Assembly: GCF_009017275.1 (NCBI RefSeq)
Contig: NZ_WBZC01000004.1
Span: forward strand, 1-64,000
Length of the DNA stretch: 64,000 nucleotides
Direction of reading: 5' to 3'
Source of the DNA: Alkaliphilus pronyensis
Lineage (GTDB): Bacteria > Bacillota > Clostridia > Peptostreptococcales > Natronincolaceae
The translations under genes were made by a program, and so were the position numbers. Of this stretch, positions 26,063 to 33,842 are shown in pieces; within the stretch, counting starts at the first letter, position 1, and every line of letters starts with the position of its first letter. Below the pieces are notes generated by a model. The model made no database searches, was not told the DNA's origin, and was given only the letters and a program-made list of their open reading frames with translations.

Positions 26063-27007
26063 TTAGTCTTGAATAGGTGTATCACGTTTTATAATTTTAC
26101 CACCAAGACCTTCTATAATTCCATGAATATTATCATATCCTCTATCTATATGCTTAATATTCTCAATTATGGTTTCTCCCTCTGCTGCAAGGGCAGCTAA
26201 TATTAAAGCAGCTCCACCTCTGAGGTCTTTTGCAGTAACCTTAGCACCAGTTAACCTCTTTACCCCTTTAATAAGTGCTATACGTCCATTAACCTTTATA
26301 TTAGCCCCCATTCTTGTAAGCTCTTCAGCATGCTTAAATCTGTTTTCAAAAATTGTTTCAACAAATATACTTATTCCATCTGCAACACTCATCAATGCCA
26401 TCATTTGAGACTGCATATCTGTTGGAAAGCCTGGATAAGGTAAGGTTTTAAGGGAATCTATAGAAATTAGCTTATCTGGTGCCTCTAAAGAAATAGCTCT
26501 GTTTTTAACATCAACTCTACAGCCGCTTTCCCTGAGCTTATATATAACAGATTGCAGATGCTCAGGTATTACATTGGTTAATTCTATTTTACCCCCTGTG
26601 ATGGCGGCAGCAACTAAGTATGTACCTGCCACTATCCTGTCTGGAATAATTCCATGCTCAACATCATGTAGTTTTTCTACACCTTCGATTGTAACTGTTG
26701 CAGTACCTGCTCCCTTTACCTTACCACCCATTCTGTTGATAAATCGCTCTAAATCAATTATTTCAGGCTCTTTTGCAGCATTTCTAATTATTGTTGTTCC
26801 CTTTGCAAATACAGCAGATAATATAATGTTTTCAGTTGCTCCAACGCTAGGAAAATCCAATTGTATTTCTGCACCCTTTAGCTCTTTTGCTTCACATATT
26901 AAAAATCCATGCTTCTCCTCTATATTGGCACCTAATTCTCTTAAGGACCTAAGATGTAAATCTATTGGTCTCGGTCCAATCTCACATCCACCTGGTTGTG
27001 ATAACAT
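26063..27007 (-). pseudogene. murA: murA 3' part (split by element)
   Basis: Encodes UDP-N-acetylglucosamine 1-carboxyvinyltransferase from the catalytic cysteine onward. The 314-codon frame reads MLSQPGGCEIGPRPIDLHLRSL and then tracks the rest of MurA (GRIALIKGVKRL, YPGFPTDMQSQ, ENIKHIDRGYD). The first seven codons come from the element; native murA begins at about 26995. An internal ATG (27007) has a weak AAAGG site, so a C-terminal fragment could be made, but it lacks the first 115 residues and cannot be a normal enzyme. With the 5' part it rebuilds a 422-residue MurA (family about 419). Confidence 0.93.
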
Positions 27008-28560
27008 ATTGAACCTTTAAATGACCAGTGAACTGTAGCTTCAATGTATGAATCTGTTGCGAAGGTCTGTTTTATCATTATTCTATCTATTAACGCTTCT
27101 ATATCATCTCTACATATTTCCAAGCTATTGATTTTGTTCTCCAAAAACATAGGATCCTTCATTTCATCTTCTATTTGCTGTCTGTTATTCTTTTTTTCAT
27201 GTAAGCTCTCTAGTGTTGCCTCCATTATATTAATGTCATTATAGCCTTCCCTTACAAGTTCCTGGTAGATATCATGTTTTAGCTGATTCCTAGCCCATAG
27301 CTTTATATAGTTTTTTATTTCAATTTTTTTACTATCTATATTAAAACAAAGTTTATTGATTCTTTCCTCCAAGTTAGAGGTTGCTTTTTTTAAGCTAATT
27401 ATTTTGCTAATGATGTTCTGTTGATTAATATTTCCACCTAAAAGTAGGCTTTTAATCTCTTTATTTAATGCCTCTTTCAAATTATCCTGAAGGATAAAAT
27501 GTGTAGTACATGCTTTTTTTCCATATTTGTGGTACTGTCCACAATAATATGCAATAGAATTATTTTTTCTTTTTCTTGCAATCATATAGCTACCACATTC
27601 ATTACAGTATAAAAAGCCTGAAAAAAGATTTATACCTGAATTACCACCTCTTATAAGTCTCTTGTTTCTTCTATAATTAACTTCCATAGCCAGTTTAAAC
27701 TCATTTTTTGATATTATTGAAGGATGATGATTTTCATGAACTATTTGTTTTTCTTCCTCCACCCTATAGGATGCACCTTTTATGGTTTTCTTCATTGTTT
27801 TACCACATCTTAATACACCTATATAAATATCGTTATTAATAATTCTTTGAACATGTACATTACTCCATTTCCCAGAGGTTTTGAACTTCCCCCCTTTTTT
27901 CTTTTTTAAATATTGGGAGGGTGTTGGAATTTCCAATGTGTTTAATTTTTCGGCGATTTTCCTATACCCTAAGCCATTTATGTATAGCTTAAATATTTTT
28001 TTTACAATCTCTGCCGCCTCATCATCAATAATCAACCTATGCTTATTGTTGGGGTCTTTAATGTAGCCATATTGACTTTTAACAACTAAGCCTTCATTTT
28101 TTTGCTTGCTTCTTATGTTTTCTGTTATTTTTCTACTTATATCTTTGATGTACATTTCATTATACCAGGTACGAATACCAAGTATATCATCACTATCTCG
28201 GTAACTATCATAGCCTTCTGTAGCTAAAATCAATCTGATATTTCTTTCCTTTAATAGCTCAAAAAAAAGCAGTGTTTTCGCATTATGCCTCCCTACTCTT
28301 GAACTATCCTTTGTAATTAGTACGTCAACCTCACCCTGCTGTATTTTTTCAGTTAACCTATTTAATGCTGGTCTTTCAAAGATATAACCTGATACATTAT
28401 CATCTTCATATATGGCAAGTACACTATAGCCTAGCTCCTTAGCTCTTTCCATTATTATATTTTTCTGTTGTAGTATTGAACTATAGTTTTCTTTATCCTC
28501 ATCTCTGGATAATCTAACATAGCCATATACCCTCAACCTTATCACCCACCATAGGGACAT
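26962..28560 (-). CDS. Large serine recombinase of the murA element
   Basis: A 532-residue site-specific integrase. N-terminal resolvase domain with the nucleophile in YVRLSRDED (Ser18) and DVLITKDSSRVGRH; a recombinase domain (GYGYIKDPNN..., YRKIAEKLNTLEIPTPSQYL); a zinc ribbon around residue 318-355 (CNECG, YYCGQ, CTTHF); and a coiled coil at about 390-450. Starts ATG behind AAAGGAGG. The reading frame crosses the attachment repeat: its last nine residues (DVRLDRDQ region) are encoded by murA DNA. In a circular form the frame would instead end GSITY-stop. It resembles the SpoIVCA/skin family and phage integrases in layout. Confidence 0.93.
   Translation of the reverse strand: MSLWWVIRLRVYGYVRLSRDEDKENYSSILQQKNIIMERAKELGYSVLAIYEDDNVSGYIFERPALNRLTEKIQQGEVDVLITKDSSRVGRHNAKTLLFFELLKERNIRLILATEGYDSYRDSDDILGIRTWYNEMYIKDISRKITENIRSKQKNEGLVVKSQYGYIKDPNNKHRLIIDDEAAEIVKKIFKLYINGLGYRKIAEKLNTLEIPTPSQYLKKKKGGKFKTSGKWSNVHVQRIINNDIYIGVLRCGKTMKKTIKGASYRVEEEKQIVHENHHPSIISKNEFKLAMEVNYRRNKRLIRGGNSGINLFSGFLYCNECGSYMIARKRKNNSIAYYCGQYHKYGKKACTTHFILQDNLKEALNKEIKSLLLGGNINQQNIISKIISLKKATSNLEERINKLCFNIDSKKIEIKNYIKLWARNQLKHDIYQELVREGYNDINIMEATLESLHEKKNNRQQIEDEMKDPMFLENKINSLEICRDDIEALIDRIMIKQTFATDSYIEATVHWSFKGSICYHNQVDVRLDRDQ
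26988..26995. repeat. Left attachment repeat CCACCTGG
   Basis: Shared with 33388-33395. In the murA sense it is CCAGGTGG, the codons for part of PGG. The outer, restored site would be ATCCA-GG-TGGAT, a perfect inverted repeat around GG, which is the form expected of a serine-integrase attB with a central GG crossover dinucleotide (inference). Confidence 0.88.
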
Positions 28561-28570
28561 TAAGCCTCCT

Positions 28571-28699
28571 TTACTCCTTTAATAGCTTCTTTATCAGCAA
28601 TTCCTCCAATAGCTTTTGCATATCTTTTTTACCTGAGTAATCATGCTTAATTATGAGCTTATTTTTATTGCTTTTCCCATAAGCTTTTTCACTTTTCAA
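28571..28699 (-). CDS. 42-residue basic peptide just upstream of the recombinase
   Basis: Begins TTG at 28699 behind AGGAGGTG and reads MKSEKAYGKSNKNKLIIKHD, then ends LLIKKLLKE. Its stop is about 10 bp before the recombinase ATG and they share the AAAGGAGG site region, so it is likely co-translated. It has eleven lysines and no recognised domain. Small proteins beside serine integrases are sometimes recombination-directionality factors; that is only a hypothesis here. Confidence 0.65.
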   Translation of the reverse strand: MKSEKAYGKSNKNKLIIKHDYSGKKDMQKLLEELLIKKLLKE

Positions 28700-28785
28700 A
28701 TCTACACCTCCTATTCTAGCTTCTATAATTAAGCATATGCTTTATTGCCATTGTCCTATTAACATTATAATTCTATATGTAGTTG

Positions 28786-28816
28786 AAAAAAGAGAATTTG
28801 ATAATATCAAATTCTC
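28786..28816 (-). terminator. Terminator of the ABC exporter operon
   Basis: GAGAATTTGAT/ATCAAATTCTC 11-bp perfect stem with a 3-nt loop and TTTTTT on the minus strand. It follows the ABC-2 stop (28832) by about 15 bp and separates the exporter from the recombinase unit. Confidence 0.9.
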
Positions 28817-28831
28817 CACTAAACTAAATCT

Positions 28832-30658
28832 TTATATCTCCAGCAGTCTTTTACCTTCTTCCTCAATGAACTGATTTGTATAAAGCCTATAATAATATCC
28901 TCTCATTTTAATTAATTGCTGATGGTTACCAGATTCAATGATTTCTCCTTTTTTAATAACCAATATCCTATCGGCTGAGCGAATAGTCGATAGTCTATGG
29001 GCAATAATGAAGCTGGTTCTTCCTTTTAGTATTTTACTAATTGCTTTTTGTATCATCTGCTCTGTTTCTGTGTCAATTGAAGATGTGGCTTCATCTAGTA
29101 CAAAAATCTTAGGATTAGCTAATACTGCCCTTGCAAAGGATATTAATTGCTTTTCGCCAGATGATAGCAAGCCACCGCCTTCGCCTACCTGGGAGTCATA
29201 GCCCTTTTCTAGCTTCATAATAAAATCATGGGCATTTACTAGCTTTGCTGCTCTAATTATCTCCATTTCACTTGCATCTAACCTTCCATATCTAATGTTT
29301 TCCTTAATAGTTCCACTAAATAGATGGGGGCTTTGTAAAACATACCCTAAGTTAGATTGTAGCCATAATTGAGATCTTTCCCTATAGTCTACCTTATCAA
29401 CAAATATTTTTCCCTTTGTTGGCTCATAAAATCGACATGCAAGATTTACTATTGTGCTCTTGCCAGAGCCTGTTTCTCCTACAAGAGCGATAGTTTCTCC
29501 TGCCTTAACCTCTAAATTAAAATTCTCTAAAATTGGTTCTTCTGGGTTATAGCTAAAGGATACATTCTCAAAGACTATATCGCCCTTTATAGTATCCCAA
29601 TTTTCTTTTACAGGTGTAAATGAATCACCGTATTGCTTTATAACTAAAGCTGAATCTTTTATTTCTGGCTCAGTATTAATCATAGACATTACCCGTTCTG
29701 CCGATGCATGGGCCGACTGAATTTCTGCAAATACCCTTGCAAGCTCTCTAATGGGTTCAAAAAACTGTATTGTATAGGAAATAAATGCAACAAGAGTTCC
29801 ATAGGTTATACCCATCCTTGCTACCTCAATTCCTCCAAACCAAAGAGCCAAGGCTGTTCCAATGCTTCCAAAGGTTAATACTATAGGCAAAAATAAAGAG
29901 GAAAATATAGCAGCCCTTATAGATGCAGCCCTCATGCCTTTTGTAATATCAGTGAACTCCTCTAGGTTTTTTTCTTCCCTTACTAGAACTTTTGTAGTTT
30001 TAGCACCTGTTATTCCTTCATTAAAGGCACCGGTTATTCTGGAGTTGATTTTTCTGACACTTCTATACTCCTTCAATATCTTTTTTTGGAAATACAGGCT
30101 AGTAAATATTAGTATTGGTATTACTGATAGAGATATTAATGCAAGCTTCCAATCTAAAAACAGCATAACCACAATTATAGCAGCCATTTTAGTAAAGCCC
30201 CAAAAAATATCAACCATACCCCATGAAATTATTTCACCAAGCCTAGTTATGTCAGATGTCATTCTAGCCATTAACCAGCCGACTGCCTTATTATCATAAT
30301 ATGATAAGGAAAGCTCCTGTAATCTCTTAAAGCCTTTTTTTCTTATATCATATGTTAGGTTAGTTTCAATTTTTCCTGCTATAGAGATAAAAAACCAAAT
30401 ATTACTTGATAGCATAACCACCATAGCTGCATATAGGAGAATAAACTTTGGAACCTCTGATATTTTCCCCTTATAAATGAACTCATCTATGGCATATAAA
30501 GTCATTAGTGGAAAAGCTGCTTCTATTACTGCCACCAACACCATTGATATAATTAACAAAGCTACCGATTTTTTCATTGGATAGGTGAACTTAAATATTT
30601 CCCACCATAGCTTAAAGTCAAACCTTTCGTTATAATCCTGCTCCTGCAATTTCATCAT
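28832..30658 (-). CDS. ABC multidrug exporter half 2 (canonical NBD, BmrD-like)
   Basis: A 608-residue fused TMD-NBD half-transporter (six TM segments in about 1-320). The NBD has Walker A GETGSGKST (about 389), Q-loop YVLQSPHLF, signature LSSGEKQL (about 498), Walker B VLDEATSSID with the catalytic Glu (about 518), and the H-loop IAHRLSTIRS. The complete catalytic site complements its degenerate partner. It is 38 bp downstream of half 1. This pairing is the rule in heterodimeric exporters such as BmrCD/LmrCD. Confidence 0.9.
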   Translation of the reverse strand: MMKLQEQDYNERFDFKLWWEIFKFTYPMKKSVALLIISMVLVAVIEAAFPLMTLYAIDEFIYKGKISEVPKFILLYAAMVVMLSSNIWFFISIAGKIETNLTYDIRKKGFKRLQELSLSYYDNKAVGWLMARMTSDITRLGEIISWGMVDIFWGFTKMAAIIVVMLFLDWKLALISLSVIPILIFTSLYFQKKILKEYRSVRKINSRITGAFNEGITGAKTTKVLVREEKNLEEFTDITKGMRAASIRAAIFSSLFLPIVLTFGSIGTALALWFGGIEVARMGITYGTLVAFISYTIQFFEPIRELARVFAEIQSAHASAERVMSMINTEPEIKDSALVIKQYGDSFTPVKENWDTIKGDIVFENVSFSYNPEEPILENFNLEVKAGETIALVGETGSGKSTIVNLACRFYEPTKGKIFVDKVDYRERSQLWLQSNLGYVLQSPHLFSGTIKENIRYGRLDASEMEIIRAAKLVNAHDFIMKLEKGYDSQVGEGGGLLSSGEKQLISFARAVLANPKIFVLDEATSSIDTETEQMIQKAISKILKGRTSFIIAHRLSTIRSADRILVIKKGEIIESGNHQQLIKMRGYYYRLYTNQFIEEEGKRLLEI

Positions 30659-30696
30659 TTTTTATCATCCTGCCTTTACAAGTAAGAGTCTTACTG

Positions 30697-32496
30697 CTAG
30701 CTTGATTTTTCTAAAATATTACTCTCTAAATTTTGTAGCTTCCAAATTCTATTATATAAGCCATTATTACTTATAAGCTCATTGTGATTGCCTATTTCAA
30801 CGATTCTACCCTTTTCAAGCACCAAAATAATATCCGCCTCAGAAATAGTAGCTATTCTATGGGAAATAATAAAGGTTGTAGCTTTATTTCTCCTTTTTTT
30901 TAAGGCACTTCGTATTGCTGCATCAGTTTCGGTATCAACTGCACTTAAGGAGTCGTCGAACACTATAATAGGACAATTGATAATCAATGATCTAGAGATG
31001 GCAAGCCTTTGTTTTTGTCCTCCTGAAAGGGATACCCCCCTCTCTCCTACCAATGTTTCATAACCCTTGTCAAAGTCTAATACTACATCATGTATTGCTG
31101 CCACCTTTGCTACATTAAATACCTCTTCATCCTCAGCTTCCACCCTACCTAATTTAATGTTATCCTTTATTGTTCTTGCAAATAGAAAGGGTTCTTGTAG
31201 TATCAGTCCTACATTTTTTCTAATCCATTTTTTATCTATTTCCTTTAGCTCTATTCCATCTATTTTAATTGAACCTTTTTGATAGTCAAAAAGTCTTGCT
31301 AATAAATGAACTAAGGTGGTTTTACCTGCCCCAGTTGGACCAAGTATTGCTACTGTTTTACCTTCCTTTACATCAAAGCTAATATCATTTAAAACTGGTT
31401 TTCCCTTCTCATATTCAAAGGTTACATTTTTAAAGGATATATTACCTTTAATCTTCGGATTTTCTCCCTTCTCCTCCATTTTTTCCTTTTTCTCTGCTAG
31501 TATTTCTCCTATTCTGTCTAGTGAAACCATTGCCTTACCTAAGTCTGTAATAACTCTTCCCAATTGCCTTATTGGCCATAGCAGCATTCCAACATAGGTA
31601 TTAAAAACAACCATTGTGCCTAGAGTTATTCTACCTGTATATGTCCAATACACACTGGTGGTTAGCACTATACCCATTTGAATCATGCTTAGTAGGTCTG
31701 ATACAGACCAGTACCAAGCAAACAAACGTATTAATTTGTAGGTTAAATCTCTATTAACAATATTTTTTTCATCAAATTTATCTACTTCATAGGCCTGTCG
31801 TCCAAAAGCTCTAACAACCCTTAAGCCAGTTAAGTTTTCTTGAAGTGTTGATGACATTTTACCCTCTGCCTCTTCCATTAGCTTAAATGCCTCCTTAACC
31901 TTAACAAAGAAAACAACTGTGAAGACAAAAATAACAGGTATTAATGACATTGATATTATTGTTAAGGTAGCATCCATAGGCACCATAATGTATATAGTAA
32001 ATAACAGCATAAATAATGCGCTTCCTATTTCAATGGACTGAGTTGCTAAAAACCTTCTTATAATTTCTACGTCTGAAGTACACCGTTGAATTAAATCACC
32101 TGTTTCTGCCTTTACATGATAATCATAGGAAAGGTACTGAAGATGATCATATACCTGATCTCTGATGGTTTTCGCAACAGCCTCTGCTGCTTCTGCAGAC
32201 CATTTTCCCTTAAAGTATAAAAAAATTCCTCTAATAATCGCAAAGGCAACTATTATTATTGCTGGTATCCACAACTTATCCTTTAGAGCTTCTACTCCCC
32301 CTATGCTAACAATAACATCTTGTATCACCTTAGGTGCTTGAAGTTCTTTATCTCCAATTACAGAGTCTATTGTTGTTTTGATAATTAATGGTGCTGCCAA
32401 GCTAAACAATGTGGCTAAGCCAATACTAATCAATGCACCAAAGTAACGACTTCTATTACCCTTTAAATAATTCCATAACTGTTTTATATTCTTCAA
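30697..32496 (-). CDS. ABC multidrug exporter half 1 (degenerate Walker B, BmrC-like)
   Basis: A 599-residue TMD-NBD half-transporter with TMD residues about 1-320. The NBD has Walker A GPTGAGKTT (about 384), signature LSGGQKQR (about 487) and Walker B IVFDDSLSAVD (about 510), in which the catalytic Glu is replaced by Asp. The H-loop ISHRIATISEAD is present. This asymmetry, together with the intact downstream partner, indicates a heterodimeric exporter with one non-hydrolysing site. It is preceded by a leader peptide and two hairpins. Confidence 0.9.
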   Translation of the reverse strand: MKNIKQLWNYLKGNRSRYFGALISIGLATLFSLAAPLIIKTTIDSVIGDKELQAPKVIQDVIVSIGGVEALKDKLWIPAIIIVAFAIIRGIFLYFKGKWSAEAAEAVAKTIRDQVYDHLQYLSYDYHVKAETGDLIQRCTSDVEIIRRFLATQSIEIGSALFMLLFTIYIMVPMDATLTIISMSLIPVIFVFTVVFFVKVKEAFKLMEEAEGKMSSTLQENLTGLRVVRAFGRQAYEVDKFDEKNIVNRDLTYKLIRLFAWYWSVSDLLSMIQMGIVLTTSVYWTYTGRITLGTMVVFNTYVGMLLWPIRQLGRVITDLGKAMVSLDRIGEILAEKKEKMEEKGENPKIKGNISFKNVTFEYEKGKPVLNDISFDVKEGKTVAILGPTGAGKTTLVHLLARLFDYQKGSIKIDGIELKEIDKKWIRKNVGLILQEPFLFARTIKDNIKLGRVEAEDEEVFNVAKVAAIHDVVLDFDKGYETLVGERGVSLSGGQKQRLAISRSLIINCPIIVFDDSLSAVDTETDAAIRSALKKRRNKATTFIISHRIATISEADIILVLEKGRIVEIGNHNELISNNGLYNRIWKLQNLESNILEKSS

Positions 32497-32556
32497 TTTA
32501 GACCCCCCTTGCCATTAAGCAAATTAGTTTTGTAGTAGATTTTCTTCTTTGTGCAG

Positions 32557-32591
32557 AAAAAAAGCCTAGAAAGCAAAGCTGCTTCCTAAGC
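32557..32591 (-). terminator. Attenuator terminator 2 before the ABC exporter
   Basis: On the minus strand GCTTAGGAAGCA (32580-32591) pairs, with two G-T wobbles, with TGCTTTCTAGGC (32564-32575) over a 4-nt loop, followed by seven T. A classic intrinsic terminator about 60 bp upstream of the ABC half 1 start. The 5' arm resembles the 5' arm of hairpin 1, so the 3' arm of hairpin 1 could pair with it as an antiterminator. Confidence 0.85.
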
Positions 32592-32630
32592 GTATTATAT
32601 TAGACTTTAAACGATAATAAAGTCAGCAAA

Positions 32631-32666
32631 TATAAAAGCCTAGGTAAGCATCCCCTTACCTAGGCT
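32631..32666 (-). terminator. Attenuator hairpin 1 after the leader peptide
   Basis: AGCCTAGGTAAG (32637-32648) and CTTACCTAGGCT (32655-32666) form a perfect 12-bp stem with a 6-nt loop, followed on the minus strand by TTTTATATTT. It begins 23 nt after the leader stop codon. Confidence 0.82.
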
Positions 32667-32689
32667 GAATTATCAAATTAATCAGTCTA

Positions 32690-32830
32690 TTAGTAAAGAT
32701 GATTTCTTTCCTTAATTAACAGGTTATTTAATTTTGGACATACTTCACCCTTGTTAAAGCCAAAAATTGGAGAAATTACTGGTAAAACTATTCTTCTATT
32801 GTCACTGTTAACTAAAGTATTGATAATCAT
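32690..32830 (-). CDS. 46-residue leader peptide of the ABC exporter operon
   Basis: Begins ATG at 32830 with an excellent AGGAGGTG ribosome site 5-6 nt upstream and about 35 nt after a predicted transcription start. The peptide opens MIINTLVNSDNRRIVLPVIS and contains FGFNKGEVCP. It has no known domain and no TM segment. Two terminator hairpins follow before the ABC genes, as in bmrB-bmrCD of B. subtilis, where translation of a leader peptide controls termination. Similarity to BmrB in sequence is not claimed. Confidence 0.75.
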   Translation of the reverse strand: MIINTLVNSDNRRIVLPVISPIFGFNKGEVCPKLNNLLIKERNHLY

Positions 32831-32869
32831 CTATTCACCTCCTAATAATTTCTATTCTGTCACAGTAAA

Positions 32870-32898
32870 ATTATACCATAGTATTATTTATCATACAA
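32870..32898 (-). promoter_or_regulatory. Promoter of the leader-ABC operon
   Basis: On the minus strand -35 TTGTAT (32893-32898), a 17-bp spacer and -10 TATAAT (32870-32875). Transcription would start near 32863, about 33 nt before the leader ATG. Confidence 0.85.
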
Positions 32899-32961
32899 AC
32901 TTTTTTTTATGGAATTTTTTTATTTTTTTTAATTTTTTTATTACTTTTACATTTTCTATTT

Positions 32962-33143
32962 GATTTTGTGTTTTTAATTTTTCACTTTTAACTTTTAATT
33001 TTTAATTATATCTTCTTGTTTTCAATTTTAAATTTTCAATTATTATTTTTTGTTTGCATTTTTAACTTTTAACTTGGTTTTGTGTTTTCAATTTTTCACT
33101 TTTAACTTTTAATTTTTAATTATATCTTCTTGTTTTCAATTTT
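32962..33143. repeat. Direct repeat pair of about 68 bp inside the element
   Basis: A 68-bp AT-rich unit starting TTTTGTGTTTT occurs at 32962-33029 and again, nearly identical, at 33076-33143. A third partial start is at about 33172. Noncoding. Confidence 0.75.
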
Positions 33144-33199
33144 CCATTTTCCATTTTCCATTTTCAACTTGGTTTTGTGTTTTTAATTTTTATTATTTA

Positions 33200-33355
33200 T
33201 GGTTTTTCACTTATTACCTATTCCTTATTACTTATTCCCTATTCCTTATTCCTTATTCCTTATTCCCTATTCCTTATTACTTATTACTTATTACTTATTA
33301 CTTATTCCCTATTCCTTATTCCCTATTCCTTATTACTTATTACTTATTCCTTGCC
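33200..33355. repeat. TTATTCC/TTATTAC heptamer repeats
   Basis: About twenty 7-bp units (TTATTCC, CTATTCC, TTATTAC) in tandem. A frame of 82 codons across them is an artefact of the 21-bp double period and is not annotated. The same units occur near 18.03-18.08 kb outside the element. Confidence 0.7.
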
Positions 33356-33383
33356 TTTAAGGTTCAACATTCAATATGTAATA

Positions 33384-33731
33384 CTACCCACCTGGATAGC
33401 TAATTTTAACTTTTCCATATCTTGATAGCATTGCTCCTAGGAAAATAATAGATGAACGCATCTCTCTTACAAGGCCTTCTGGAACCTCATAGTTGTTCAA
33501 TCCCTTTGAATCAACCACCAGCGCATTGTTTTCCCTTCTTACTTTACATCCTACTGACCTTAATATTTTTGTCATAGTGATTACATCAGATAATCTTGGA
33601 ATATCATGAACTACATTCATTCCACCATTTAGTATTGTTGCTGCTAAAATAGGAAGTACAGAATTTTTTGCTCCGCTCACCTTTACTTCCCCAACTAATT
33701 TATTTCCTCCAAGGATTTCGTACCTACTCAC
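33384..33731 (-). pseudogene. murA: murA 5' part (split by element)
   Basis: Residues 1-115 of MurA: a GTG start behind GGAGGTGACC, then SRYEILGGNKLVGEVKVSGA, and the conserved GAKNSVLPILAA substrate segment (about 20-31). It ends PGG and then reads straight into a stop codon provided by the element. The catalytic cysteine and all of the remaining enzyme lie 6.4 kb away. In the intact gene this would follow murG in the dcw operon. A second murA elsewhere in the genome is plausible, since many Firmicutes have two, but cannot be seen here. Confidence 0.93.
33388..33395. repeat. Right attachment repeat CCACCTGG
   Basis: Second copy of the 8-bp repeat; the flanking outer sequence encodes KISY of MurA. 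The two copies are 6,400 bp apart. Confidence 0.88.
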
Positions 33732-33842
33732 CAGTTGGTCACCTCCAAAGTTTCATTATTTATGTATTATAATTGGCTCTACCATAATAAAAATACCAAA
33801 TATATAAACATATTATGCAGAAAGCTTGAAGGTGTTACTTTT

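Larger units (their letters stand above)
26988..33387. mobile_element. 6,400-bp serine-integrase element inserted in murA
   Basis: Limits are set by the 8-bp direct repeat CCACCTGG at 26988-26995 and 33388-33395. Joining outer sequences at one copy restores an in-frame murA (KISYPGG|CEIG). Contents, in minus-strand order: low-complexity repeats, promoter, 46-codon leader peptide, two attenuator-like terminators, ABC exporter half 1, ABC half 2, terminator, 42-codon peptide, serine recombinase. Family not recognised. Confidence 0.92.
32497..33387. other. Leader/attenuator region of the murA element
   Basis: A gap of about 890 bp upstream of the ABC genes. In minus-strand order it holds AT-rich repeats (32962-33355), a promoter at 32870-32898, a 46-codon peptide (32690-32830), hairpin 1 (32637-32666), a small GACTTTA/TAAAGTC hairpin (32603-32624), and terminator 2 (32557-32591). 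The rightmost part is low-complexity and noncoding. Confidence 0.8.

Noticed and set aside
32751-32963. Plus-strand 70-codon frame over the leader region
   Set aside because: Overlaps the well-supported minus-strand leader gene and its promoter; composition is AT-run-derived.
26962-33395. Prophage interpretation of the murA element
   Set aside because: No capsid, terminase, lysis or replication genes in 6.4 kb; only recombinase plus exporter.
33177-33425. Plus-strand 82-codon frame with repeating SLLLIPY-type heptads
   Set aside because: It is produced by tandem 7-bp repeats read with a 21-bp period; no ribosome site, no stable gene context.
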